Positions 1 to 7,091 of a stretch of DNA of 7,091 nucleotides are shown piece by piece (within the stretch, counting starts at the first letter, position 1; every line of letters starts with the position of its first letter). A program made the position numbers and the translations under genes. This stretch comes from Candidatus Pelagibacter sp. (lineage in GTDB: Bacteria > Pseudomonadota > Alphaproteobacteria > Pelagibacterales > Pelagibacteraceae). A model generated the notes under the pieces. It was not told the DNA's origin. It worked only from the letters and a program-made list of their open reading frames with translations, and did not search any database. The stretch lies in the NCBI GenBank assembly GCA_028221385.1, contig JAOIRP010000024.1:1-7091 (forward strand), given 5' to 3'.

Positions 1-958
1 TATTCCAAAAAAACTTGTTAAGAATTTATCAAGTTCGTTGCTTAATAAAAGAATAACTATTCATTATTTTAAAGCTAATGAAAAAAATAAAAGTCAAAAA
101 AGTGTAGATAAAATTTTGTCGATTCTCTTGAAAAAAAATTTTAATAGAAATGATTGTTTGATTTCGATTGGGGGGGGAATTACAGGTGATGTTTCTGGAT
201 TTGCAGCAAGTATTTTTAAAAGAGGATTGACTTTTGTTAATGTTCCTACAACTTTACTTTCTCAAGTTGACTCCTCAATTGGTGGTAAAACAGGTGTTAA
301 CACTAGTTATGGCAAAAATTTAATTGGCTCATTCTATCAACCTGATCTTGTTATTTCGGATATTAATTTTTTAAAATCTTTACCGAGGAGAGAGATAATC
401 TGTGGATACGGAGAAATTTTAAAACATTCTTTAATAGCTGATAAAAAATTTTTTTCATTTTTGGATAAAAATAGATCTAAAATTTTAAACTTAGAGAACA
501 CCCATATTATAAAAGCTATTTATAAGAGCTGCTTAATAAAAAAAAAGATTGTTGAATCTGATGAAAAAGAGTCTTCCTTAAGAAAAATATTAAATTTTGG
601 ACATACTTTTGCACATGCATATGAGGCGACTCTTAATTATTCAAAAAAACTAAATCATGGTGAAGCGGTTATATTGGGAATTAGGATAGCTTCAAAATTT
701 AGCTTATCCAATAAGCTTCTTAGTATTAATGAGTTTAAACTTATAGAAACTCATATAAACAAGCTCAATTTTAATCAAGAAAAGTTATTTTCAAAAAAAA
801 ATACTAATACAATTCTTTCATTCATGACTAAAGATAAAAAAAAAATCTCTAAAAAGATAAATTTAATCTTATTAAAAAAAATTGGCTCTGCTTCTTATGA
901 CTTTCAATTTACAAAAGAGAAAATTAGATCTTTTTTAATGAAAGAACTAAATAAATGA
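1..958 (+). CDS. aroB: 3-dehydroquinate synthase, C-terminal ~318 residues (5' end off the window)
   Basis: AroB converts 3-deoxy-D-arabino-heptulosonate 7-phosphate to 3-dehydroquinate, the second step of the shikimate pathway, in the cytoplasm, using NAD and a divalent metal (Zn or Co). The reading frame is open from base 2, so the gene is cut by the left edge. By alignment from memory with the 362-residue E. coli enzyme, about 45 N-terminal residues are missing. Visible motifs are the NAD-binding glycine motif GGGITGD (coded from base 170), the block VPTTLLSQVDSSIGGKTGVN, and the three metal ligands: Glu in GYGEILKH (codon 413-415), His in NFGHTFAHA (602-604) and His in LNHGEAV (656-658). 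The Glu-to-His spacing is 63 residues, as in E. coli. The C-terminal KDKK motif is also present. The gene ends in TGA, overlapping the 3' end of the convergent bolA gene by 12 bp. An aroK gene often precedes aroB but would lie outside. The metal ligands are intact, so the enzyme should be active. Confidence 0.97.
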   Translation, partial: IPKKLVKNLSSSLLNKRITIHYFKANEKNKSQKSVDKILSILLKKNFNRNDCLISIGGGITGDVSGFAASIFKRGLTFVNVPTTLLSQVDSSIGGKTGVNTSYGKNLIGSFYQPDLVISDINFLKSLPRREIICGYGEILKHSLIADKKFFSFLDKNRSKILNLENTHIIKAIYKSCLIKKKIVESDEKESSLRKILNFGHTFAHAYEATLNYSKKLNHGEAVILGIRIASKFSLSNKLLSINEFKLIETHINKLNFNQEKLFSKKNTNTILSFMTKDKKKISKKINLILLKKIGSASYDFQFTKEKIRSFLMKELNK

Positions 959-1207
959 TATTTGAATAGAGTGAATATATTTTTCTAGCTCTACTTTTAA
1001 AATTGCATAAATTTTTTTTGTTGCGGAAATTTTACTATATTTATCAAGTTCTTTTGCTCTAATGTTTATCTTCAAGTGAAACTTGCCTTTTTCATGACTT
1101 TTGTGATTTATGTGTAAAAAACTTTTATCTTCTATTTTTAATTCTTGAACAACAATACTACTTTCAAGTTTGTTTTTTACAATTATGATTAATTCATTTA
1201 TATTCAT
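947..1207 (-). CDS. bolA: BolA family protein
   Basis: This 86-residue protein has the size and pattern of the BolA family. An N-terminal helix (INELIIIVKNKLESS) is followed by a strand with an Asp/Ser segment (IEDKSFLHINHKSHEKG), the core FHLKINI, a helix (KKIYAILKVELEKYIHSI) and a final strand. BolA proteins generally pair with monothiol glutaredoxins and take part in Fe-S cluster trafficking; some are described as regulators. The conserved C-terminal His (H79) is present, and four more His (32, 35, 38, 44) sit in the loop region where a second cluster ligand is expected. The usual Arg-His-Arg stretch before the third helix reads Ser-Ala-Thr-Lys-Lys here. ATG is the start and TAG the stop. 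No Shine-Dalgarno sequence precedes the start. The gene is divergent from the J-domain/cobS/cobT operon, an order often seen in Alphaproteobacteria. The family call is firm. Its subtype and exact role are not decidable from the sequence. Confidence 0.88.
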   Translation of the reverse strand: MNINELIIIVKNKLESSIVVQELKIEDKSFLHINHKSHEKGKFHLKINIRAKELDKYSKISATKKIYAILKVELEKYIHSIQISFI

Positions 1208-1231
1208 AAATATTTAATAATATTATATAAC
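1208..1231. promoter_or_regulatory. 24-bp divergent promoter region between bolA and the J-domain gene
   Basis: The whole gap is A/T except for one C. On the minus strand it contains a perfect TATAAT (plus positions 1222-1227), which would start transcription about 8 nt before the bolA ATG. A 4/6 match to a -35 box (GTCACA, plus 1244-1249) lies 16 bp away, inside the J-domain gene. On the plus strand TATTAT (1221-1226) could serve as a -10 for the J-domain gene and would put the transcript start at or next to its ATG, giving a leaderless or nearly leaderless message. A 10-bp perfect palindrome ATAATATTAT spans 1217-1226. Such strings arise easily by chance in sequence this AT-rich, so the layout is seen but the promoter function is inferred. 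Confidence 0.35.
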
Positions 1232-1759
1232 ATGAAAAACATTTGTGACTGGAATAATTGCTTTGAAATTGGTCAATATAAAGCTCCTGTTGAGAAAGAT
1301 AATAGTAAAAACTTTAGATTGTTATGCTTGAATCATGTTAAAGAGTTCAACAAAAACTGGAATTATTTTTCTGGAATGAATGATGAGCAAGTTTTCAATT
1401 TTTTAAAATCTGACATGACATGGCATAAGCCAACTCAAAGCTTTAGTTCATCTGATAATTTTTTTAAAGTTCTTTGGAACAACACTTTAAGAGATGAATT
1501 TGATAAAGCTAAGTTAAAAAGTGAATACAATCACATGAGTCAATTTAAGTTTGACCACAATGATATCAAAGCTTTTGGGATTTTAGGTGTTTCAGTTGGT
1601 CTAAAATGGGAGAAAATTCAACGAAAATTCAAAGCACTTGTCAAAAAATTTCACCCTGATATTAATTTAGGTAATAAACAATACGAAGAAAAACTTAAAC
1701 TAATCACCTTGGCATATACACAACTTAAAAATACATATAAGGAAAAAATTGAAACTTAA
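1232..1759 (+). CDS. J-domain protein with N-terminal Cys/His motif, cobS-linked type
   Basis: This 175-residue protein carries a J domain at its C-terminus (about residues 112-170). The Hsp70-activating HPD tripeptide is at residues 141-143 (KKFHPDIN), preceded by the basic helix II that contacts DnaK and followed by a third helix ([15 protein letters not shown]). The N-terminal part has Cys5, Cys10, Cys32 and His35 (CDWNNC and CLNH), followed by a conserved-looking aromatic block ([14 protein letters not shown] and TWHKPT). I recognise this as the alphaproteobacterial J-domain family usually found just before cobS. Its physiological role is not established to my knowledge. It lacks the Gly/Phe region, the four-repeat zinc finger and the C-terminal substrate domain of true DnaJ, so it should not be named dnaJ. 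ATG is the only sensible start, with no Shine-Dalgarno sequence. The last 11 bp overlap cobS, implying one operon. The Cys/His set may bind a metal; this is inferred from spacing only. Confidence 0.9.
   Translation: MKNICDWNNCFEIGQYKAPVEKDNSKNFRLLCLNHVKEFNKNWNYFSGMNDEQVFNFLKSDMTWHKPTQSFSSSDNFFKVLWNNTLRDEFDKAKLKSEYNHMSQFKFDHNDIKAFGILGVSVGLKWEKIQRKFKALVKKFHPDINLGNKQYEEKLKLITLAYTQLKNTYKEKIET
1739..1743 (+). promoter_or_regulatory. Shine-Dalgarno site of cobS, supporting a TTG start
   Basis: AAGGA lies 5 nt before the TTG at 1749-1751. In this frame the upstream sequence runs into a stop (TAA, 1701-1703) with no ATG, GTG or TTG start in between. The next in-frame Met is far inside the AAA+ domain (residue 148), so TTG is the only start that gives a full-length CobS. 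This is the only clear Shine-Dalgarno match before any complete gene in the window, which fits initiation within the end of the J-domain gene. Confidence 0.7.
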
Positions 1760-2723
1760 TATTAATTCAGAACCTGATATCAAAATATCTCTAAACCAAA
1801 CTTTTGGAATTGACTCAGATTTAGAAGTCGATGCATTCTCAAAAAAAAGTGAGTATGTTCCAGAGATAGATAAGAACTACAAATTTGATAGAGACACAAC
1901 ACTTGCAATTATTTCAGGTTTTGCTTTTAATAAAAGAGTTTTAGTTCAAGGTTATCATGGGACAGGTAAGTCTACACACATTGAGCAAATCGCTGCCAGA
2001 TTAAATTGGCCTTGCATTAGGGTTAACTTAGATAGTCATGTCAGTAGAATAGATCTGATTGGTAAAGATGCCATAGTTGTAAAAGATGGAAAACAAATCA
2101 CAGAATTTAAAGAAGGAATATTGCCATGGTCCATTCAAAATCCTGTTGCACTTGTTTTCGATGAGTATGATGCAGGAAGACCAGATGTAATGTTCGTTAT
2201 TCAAAGAGTCTTAGAGGCTGAAGGTAATTTTACCTTATTGGATAAAAACAAAGTAATTAAACAAAATAAATTTTTTAGATTATTTGCAACATCTAATACT
2301 GTTGGACTGGGCGATACCACAGGTCTTTATCACGGTACACAGCAAATTAACCAAGGACAAATGGATAGATGGAATATTGTTACGTCTTTAAATTACCTTA
2401 GTCTAGATAAGGAAATGGAAATTGTTCTAGCAAAAAATAAAGATTTAAATAACGCTAAAGGCAAGGATAAAGTCGCCAATATGATTAAGGTAGCTACACT
2501 AACAAGAAAAGGATTTATTGCCGGTGATATATCAACTGTTATGAGTCCCAGAACTGTTCTGCACTGGGCTGAAAATGCAGAAATTTTTAAAGACGTTGGT
2601 TATGCTTTTAGAGTAACATTTTTAAACAAATGTGATGACATTGAAAAAAATACAATTGCTGAATATTATCAAAGATGTTTTGGTGAAGAATTACCAGAGT
2701 CGATGGTTAATATTCAGATATAA
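1749..2723 (+). CDS. cobS: Cobaltochelatase subunit CobS (AAA+ ATPase)
   Basis: CobS is the AAA+ ATPase of aerobic cobaltochelatase. With CobT it forms a ring complex that powers insertion of cobalt into hydrogenobyrinate a,c-diamide by CobN. At 324 residues it has the usual family length and is strikingly conserved. It has the N-terminal block [13 protein letters not shown], Walker [10 protein letters not shown] (68-76), the block [15 protein letters not shown], Walker B ALVFDE (134-139) followed by [14 protein letters not shown], a sensor-1 region LFATSNTVG (Asn183), then [17 protein letters not shown] and a C-terminal MSPRTV sensor-2-like segment and NKCDD block. All nucleotide-handling residues look intact. 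The start is TTG, backed by a good Shine-Dalgarno sequence. The gene overlaps the J-domain gene by 11 bp, and its stop directly abuts the ATG of cobT, so the three are almost surely cotranscribed. No cobN or other cobalamin gene is in the window, so a role beyond cobalt insertion is possible. Confidence 0.96.
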   Translation: MKLNINSEPDIKISLNQTFGIDSDLEVDAFSKKSEYVPEIDKNYKFDRDTTLAIISGFAFNKRVLVQGYHGTGKSTHIEQIAARLNWPCIRVNLDSHVSRIDLIGKDAIVVKDGKQITEFKEGILPWSIQNPVALVFDEYDAGRPDVMFVIQRVLEAEGNFTLLDKNKVIKQNKFFRLFATSNTVGLGDTTGLYHGTQQINQGQMDRWNIVTSLNYLSLDKEMEIVLAKNKDLNNAKGKDKVANMIKVATLTRKGFIAGDISTVMSPRTVLHWAENAEIFKDVGYAFRVTFLNKCDDIEKNTIAEYYQRCFGEELPESMVNIQI

Positions 2724-4526
2724 ATGTCTAATAAACACGATACTCTTAAAGAACAATTTAAACATGCTTTAACATCTACTGCTAAGGTAATTTCAGATGA
2801 TTATAAAATTGATTCAAAAAAAAATAACAAAGAATCCGCCTCAAAAAATAATAAATTTATTGATATAACAAACTTATCAAATAAGCATGATTTTATAAAA
2901 TTAAGAGCAGAAACAGACTCTGATGCTGTAAAAAAAAAATTTTCTAATTCATCAATATTTTATAAAAATTTACCAAAAAATAAGTCCTGTAAATCACTTT
3001 ACGAGATAGCAGAAAGAACTAGGTATGAAATTTTAGGTGGAAAAATGCTTCAAGGCATTAAAAAAAATCTCAATGATAATTATTATTTTAAAATGAAAAA
3101 AACTCACAAAGAGTCAATTAAAACTAAAAATGATGTTTCAATTACAGAAGCCTTTGAACTATATATGCTTAAAAAGTTTTATAAGTTAGAGTTAAATTCA
3201 TTATCTTCTAAAATCTTAAGCTATTGGGAGAAAGATTTTAATTTTTCGATAGATAAACATAAGGATTTTTTAAGTCAAAATTTTGAAAATCAGGAAAAAT
3301 ACAGTTCAAAATTTTCTGAAATTCTTGAAAATATGGACGTGTTTAGTTCAGAAAATGACGAGAATAAAGAAGAGGATAGTGAAAAAAATGATGCTCAAGA
3401 AAATAATTCTCAAAATAATGAAAATGATCAATCAGAATCAAAAAGTGATTCTAAAGAAAATGAAACTCAGTCAATTTTGGATACTGGTTTTGATTTAAGT
3501 GATCAGCAATTGAATGAACAATTGGAAGATTTGGAAGACTCAGAGGAAAGTTCTGAAAATATTACAAAAAAAAGTAATTCAATTAATATTGATCAAGATT
3601 ATAAAGTTTTTACCACACAATTTGATGAAATTTCAAAAGCTGAAAACTTAGAAAACATAACCGAAATAAAAAAATTACGAAAAAATTTAGATCAACAACT
3701 AGTTGGTTTTCAAGATTTAATAACTAAACTTGCCAACAAACTACAAAGACAACTTCTTGCAAAACAAAATAGATCTTGGGAATTTGACCTTGAAGAAGGT
3801 TTGCTTGATAGCTCTAAACTAACAAGAATTATTATGGATCCATACAACTCACTATCTTTTATGAAAGAAAAAGACCTTGATTTTAAAGATACAATTGTAA
3901 CATTATTAATTGACAACTCAGGTTCAATGCGTGGCAGGCCTATTACCATTGCAGCACTTTGTGCTGATATATTATCAAGAACACTCGAACGTTGTTCAGT
4001 AAAAGTTGAAATTTTAGGTTTTACAACAAAAAACTGGAAGGGTGGAAAAAGCAGAGAATACTGGAACAAAAAAGAAAAGCCAAATAAACCTGGAAGATTA
4101 AATGATTTAAGACACATAATATACAAATCTGCTGACACACAATGGCGACAAGCAAAAAATAATCTAGGTTTAATGCTTAAAGAAGGTTTGTTAAAAGAAA
4201 ATATTGATGGTGAGGCTATATCATGGGCTTTTAATAGAATTAAAAAAAGAAAAGAAGAGAGAAAAATCTTAATGGTTATTTCTGATGGAGCACCAGTTGA
4301 CGACTCTACATTGTCTGTAAATTCTGGAGATTTTTTAGAAAAACATCTCAAAAAAATAGTCAAATTTATAGAAACAAAAAGTGAAGTAGAAATTTTAGCT
4401 ATCGGAATTGGTCATGACGTTTCGAGGTATTATGAAAAAGCGATCAAAATAACTGATGTCCAGGAGTTAGGAGATGTAATGATCTCTCAACTAAGTGGTT
4501 TATTTGAAAAAAAAAAATTACATTAA
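2724..4526 (+). CDS. cobT: Cobaltochelatase subunit CobT (VWA domain)
   Basis: CobT is the non-ATPase partner of CobS, equivalent to the D subunit of Mg-chelatase, and acts in the cytoplasm. The 600-residue protein has three parts. A helical N-terminal region (about 1-200) includes the motif [21 protein letters not shown] hydrophilic Asp/Glu/Asn/Ser-rich linker spans about 206-280. The C-terminal VWA domain starts about residue 388, with the MIDAS metal motif DNSGS at 397-401, the following block [19 protein letters not shown], the conserved segment [14 protein letters not shown] (493-506) and the second MIDAS aspartate in ISDGAP (Asp521). The ending, [17 protein letters not shown], is typical. 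Length is near the family norm (about 600-640). The ATG follows the cobS stop TAA with no gap and no Shine-Dalgarno sequence, so translation probably depends on coupling to cobS. An 11-A run (4507-4517) codes for the last lysines. The stop overlaps that of regB by 4 bp and lies in a hairpin. Confidence 0.95.
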   Translation: MSNKHDTLKEQFKHALTSTAKVISDDYKIDSKKNNKESASKNNKFIDITNLSNKHDFIKLRAETDSDAVKKKFSNSSIFYKNLPKNKSCKSLYEIAERTRYEILGGKMLQGIKKNLNDNYYFKMKKTHKESIKTKNDVSITEAFELYMLKKFYKLELNSLSSKILSYWEKDFNFSIDKHKDFLSQNFENQEKYSSKFSEILENMDVFSSENDENKEEDSEKNDAQENNSQNNENDQSESKSDSKENETQSILDTGFDLSDQQLNEQLEDLEDSEESSENITKKSNSINIDQDYKVFTTQFDEISKAENLENITEIKKLRKNLDQQLVGFQDLITKLANKLQRQLLAKQNRSWEFDLEEGLLDSSKLTRIIMDPYNSLSFMKEKDLDFKDTIVTLLIDNSGSMRGRPITIAALCADILSRTLERCSVKVEILGFTTKNWKGGKSREYWNKKEKPNKPGRLNDLRHIIYKSADTQWRQAKNNLGLMLKEGLLKENIDGEAISWAFNRIKKRKEERKILMVISDGAPVDDSTLSVNSGDFLEKHLKKIVKFIETKSEVEILAIGIGHDVSRYYEKAIKITDVQELGDVMISQLSGLFEKKKLH

Positions 4527-5803
4527 AGATTTAGTAGATCTTTATTTTTCCATTTGATAGTAACTTTCGCTCCTGTTTTTTTCTTCGAATTTTTACAAGA
4601 TATACTTGCGAAGTTTTTTTCTAATAAAGTTTTGCCAATAAATATACCAAGACCTAGGCCTGATTTTGATTTAACATTTGATTTTAATGATTTTATATAA
4701 GGTTCTCCAATTTTACCTAAAACATCACTGGGATATCCGTCACCATCATCTTCAATAATTATTTCACTATATTCATTATTAGTAATTATCTCAATGAAAA
4801 CATCACTTTTTGCAAACTTATTTGCGTTTCCAATAAAATTTCTCAAACCATAAACAATTTCTATTGATTTAGTAATATTTAAACGATTTTTATCTTCACT
4901 AGAATTAATAACAAAATTTTTTTCACTAATTTTTTGAAAAGATTTTATAATTTCAAAAATATAATCACTAATCGTGATATCTCTATCAATAAATTCATCC
5001 TCAATTGTTGGATTTAATGTCAACTTTTTTAATATTTCACTACATCTCTCAATTTGACTTACCAAAAGTTCAAGGTCTTTCTTAATTTCAATATCATCTT
5101 TAAATTGTTTTAATAAATCTGCAGATATAATTTTAATTGTTGAAAAAGGTGTTCCCAATGAATGTGCTGCAGCTGCTGCTTGTCCACCAAGGGATAGTAG
5201 CTCATGCTCTTTTGCCATAACTTCCTCCATTTTGTTAAGCGCCTCTTTTCTTAACCTAGACTCTGTTCCAAAAGTTAATGCAAAATAATTCAAAAAAAAT
5301 AAAGCAATTATTAATGAAGCAGGAATTGCAAAATAGTATGACTGACTAACATGAAAGTGTTCATTGATTGGGGAAGGAAGTGATTGATAAAAAAAAGTTA
5401 AAATAATTATCATAATAGTTGTAATTGCTACTAATAATGTATTGCTTTTAAATCCCAAATTTGACGATGAGAAAATTGTTGGGATAATTAAAAAAATAGA
5501 AAAAGGATTTGCAATACCACCAGTTAAATATATCAAGCAACCTAACTGTAAAACATCAGTAAATAAAAAAAGGAAAGCTGTTCTGTCTGATAATTGAGTT
5601 TTTTGATAGAAATAAATTAAATATAAATTGCTTAACGCTCCAATAAAAATAACTAAACTGGTTGTAGTATATTTAAAGCCAAAATCTAAATAAAAAAAAA
5701 CAAAATTTGTAGTTATTAGCTGACCTAAAATAGCTATCCATCTTAAATTTATATACGTAGATTTTTTTAAAGAAAAATACTTTGAAGTTTCAAAAAACTT
5801 CAT
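4523..5803 (-). CDS. regB: RegB/ActS/PrrB-type redox sensor histidine kinase
   Basis: This is a membrane histidine kinase of 426 residues from the chosen ATG. The N-terminal half has six hydrophobic segments (about residues 20-40, 47-67, 75-94, 99-116, 122-139 and 156-178). GGIANPF (95-101) matches the GGxxNPF quinone-site motif of RegB. The cytoplasmic part has the family H-box [14 protein letters not shown] with phospho-accepting His214, Cys254 in QIERC exactly 40 residues later, an N-box (Asn326), a G1 box DDGDG (352-356) and a G2 box GLGLG (382-386). RegB homologues sense the quinone pool or oxygen status and phosphorylate RegA, which controls respiration and other redox-linked genes. No regA is in the window. 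ATG at 5803 lies 2 nt after the gyrB stop and was preferred over a TTG two codons upstream that overlaps that stop. There is no clear Shine-Dalgarno sequence. The residue after His214 is Ser, not the common Glu/Asp. The kinase family is certain and the RegB subfamily very likely. Confidence 0.92.
   Translation of the reverse strand: MKFFETSKYFSLKKSTYINLRWIAILGQLITTNFVFFYLDFGFKYTTTSLVIFIGALSNLYLIYFYQKTQLSDRTAFLFLFTDVLQLGCLIYLTGGIANPFSIFLIIPTIFSSSNLGFKSNTLLVAITTIMIIILTFFYQSLPSPINEHFHVSQSYYFAIPASLIIALFFLNYFALTFGTESRLRKEALNKMEEVMAKEHELLSLGGQAAAAAHSLGTPFSTIKIISADLLKQFKDDIEIKKDLELLVSQIERCSEILKKLTLNPTIEDEFIDRDITISDYIFEIIKSFQKISEKNFVINSSEDKNRLNITKSIEIVYGLRNFIGNANKFAKSDVFIEIITNNEYSEIIIEDDGDGYPSDVLGKIGEPYIKSLKSNVKSKSGLGLGIFIGKTLLEKNFASISCKNSKKKTGAKVTIKWKNKDLLNL
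4524..4549 (+). terminator. Rho-independent-type terminator at the cobT/regB junction
   Basis: An inverted repeat pairs TAAAGATTT (4524-4532) with AGATCTTTA (4536-4544) around a 3-nt loop: nine pairs on the plus-strand RNA, one of them U-G. TTTTT (4545-4549) follows directly, so it has the form of an intrinsic terminator for the cobT operon, beginning in the cobT stop codon itself. On the minus strand the same hairpin has seven solid pairs plus one C-A mismatch, and is followed after 6 nt by an 11-T run (4517-4507), so it might also stop regB transcripts. The stem is weak, with one G-C pair. Function is inferred from shape and position. Confidence 0.5.
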
Positions 5804-5805
5804 TA

Positions 5806-7091
<1,286 letters not shown>

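Noticed and set aside
38..40. TTG as the start of aroB
   Set aside because: The same frame is open to base 2, the sequence ahead of the TTG continues as plausible AroB sequence, and starting here would remove part of the conserved N-terminal fold. The gene is cut by the window edge.
967..998. Inverted repeat TAGAG...CTCTA followed by TTTT after aroB, as a possible aroB terminator
   Set aside because: The stem is only five to six pairs with a loop of about 17 nt and lies inside the bolA coding sequence. That is too weak to claim.
1217..1226. Perfect palindrome ATAATATTAT as a regulator operator
   Set aside because: A 10-bp A/T palindrome is expected often by chance in a 24-bp gap that is almost all A and T. 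There is no second copy or known operator to support it.
3283..3498. 71-codon frame inside cobT on the same strand
   Set aside because: It is an out-of-frame reading of the acidic linker that yields a low-complexity Lys/Ile/Met string. No start signal or domain is visible.
3710..4363. Antisense open frame of 217 codons within cobT
   Set aside because: It lies opposite the highly conserved VWA domain, its product is Ser/Phe/Leu-rich as expected from the reverse of a Lys/Glu-rich gene, and it shows no recognisable domain.

Overview
The window is a strongly AT-rich, almost gap-free piece of bacterial chromosome. Gene content and order point to an alphaproteobacterium. A BolA-family gene lies divergently from a J-domain gene that runs into cobS and cobT, an arrangement typical of that class, and there is also a RegB/ActS/PrrB-type redox histidine kinase. 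Very low G+C, lysine/asparagine-rich proteins, very short or absent intergenic regions and few recognisable Shine-Dalgarno sequences suggest a streamlined marine lineage of the SAR11/Pelagibacterales kind. That placement is inference, since no rRNA or other taxonomic marker is present. Nothing looks mobile: there are no tRNAs, insertion sequences, integrases or CRISPR arrays.

Layout. Positions 1-958 (+) hold the 3' part of aroB (3-dehydroquinate synthase, shikimate pathway), cut by the left edge. Positions 947-1207 (-) hold a small BolA-family gene whose 3' end overlaps that of aroB. A 24-bp gap separates it from a divergent three-gene operon on the + strand: a C-terminal J-domain protein with a Cys/His-rich N-terminus (1232-1759), cobS (1749-2723, TTG start) and cobT (2724-4526). 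These overlap or abut and are probably translationally coupled. On the opposite strand, gyrB (5806-7091, cut by the right edge) leads into regB (4523-5803) after 2 nt. regB and cobT converge with interlocked stop codons inside a short hairpin that could terminate transcription.

How the genes work together. CobS is an AAA+ ATPase and CobT a VWA/MIDAS protein. Together they are the ATPase/chaperone part of aerobic cobaltochelatase, whose large catalytic subunit is CobN. No cobN or other cobalamin gene is seen here, and the J-domain protein is joined to cobS, so the trio may be a chaperone-like machine of the MoxR/VWA sort. RegB keeps the six-helix membrane domain, the quinone-site motif and a cysteine 40 residues after the phospho-accepting histidine, as in the redox sensor RegB of Rhodobacter. 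Its response regulator is not in the window. No gene-free stretch exceeds 24 bp.
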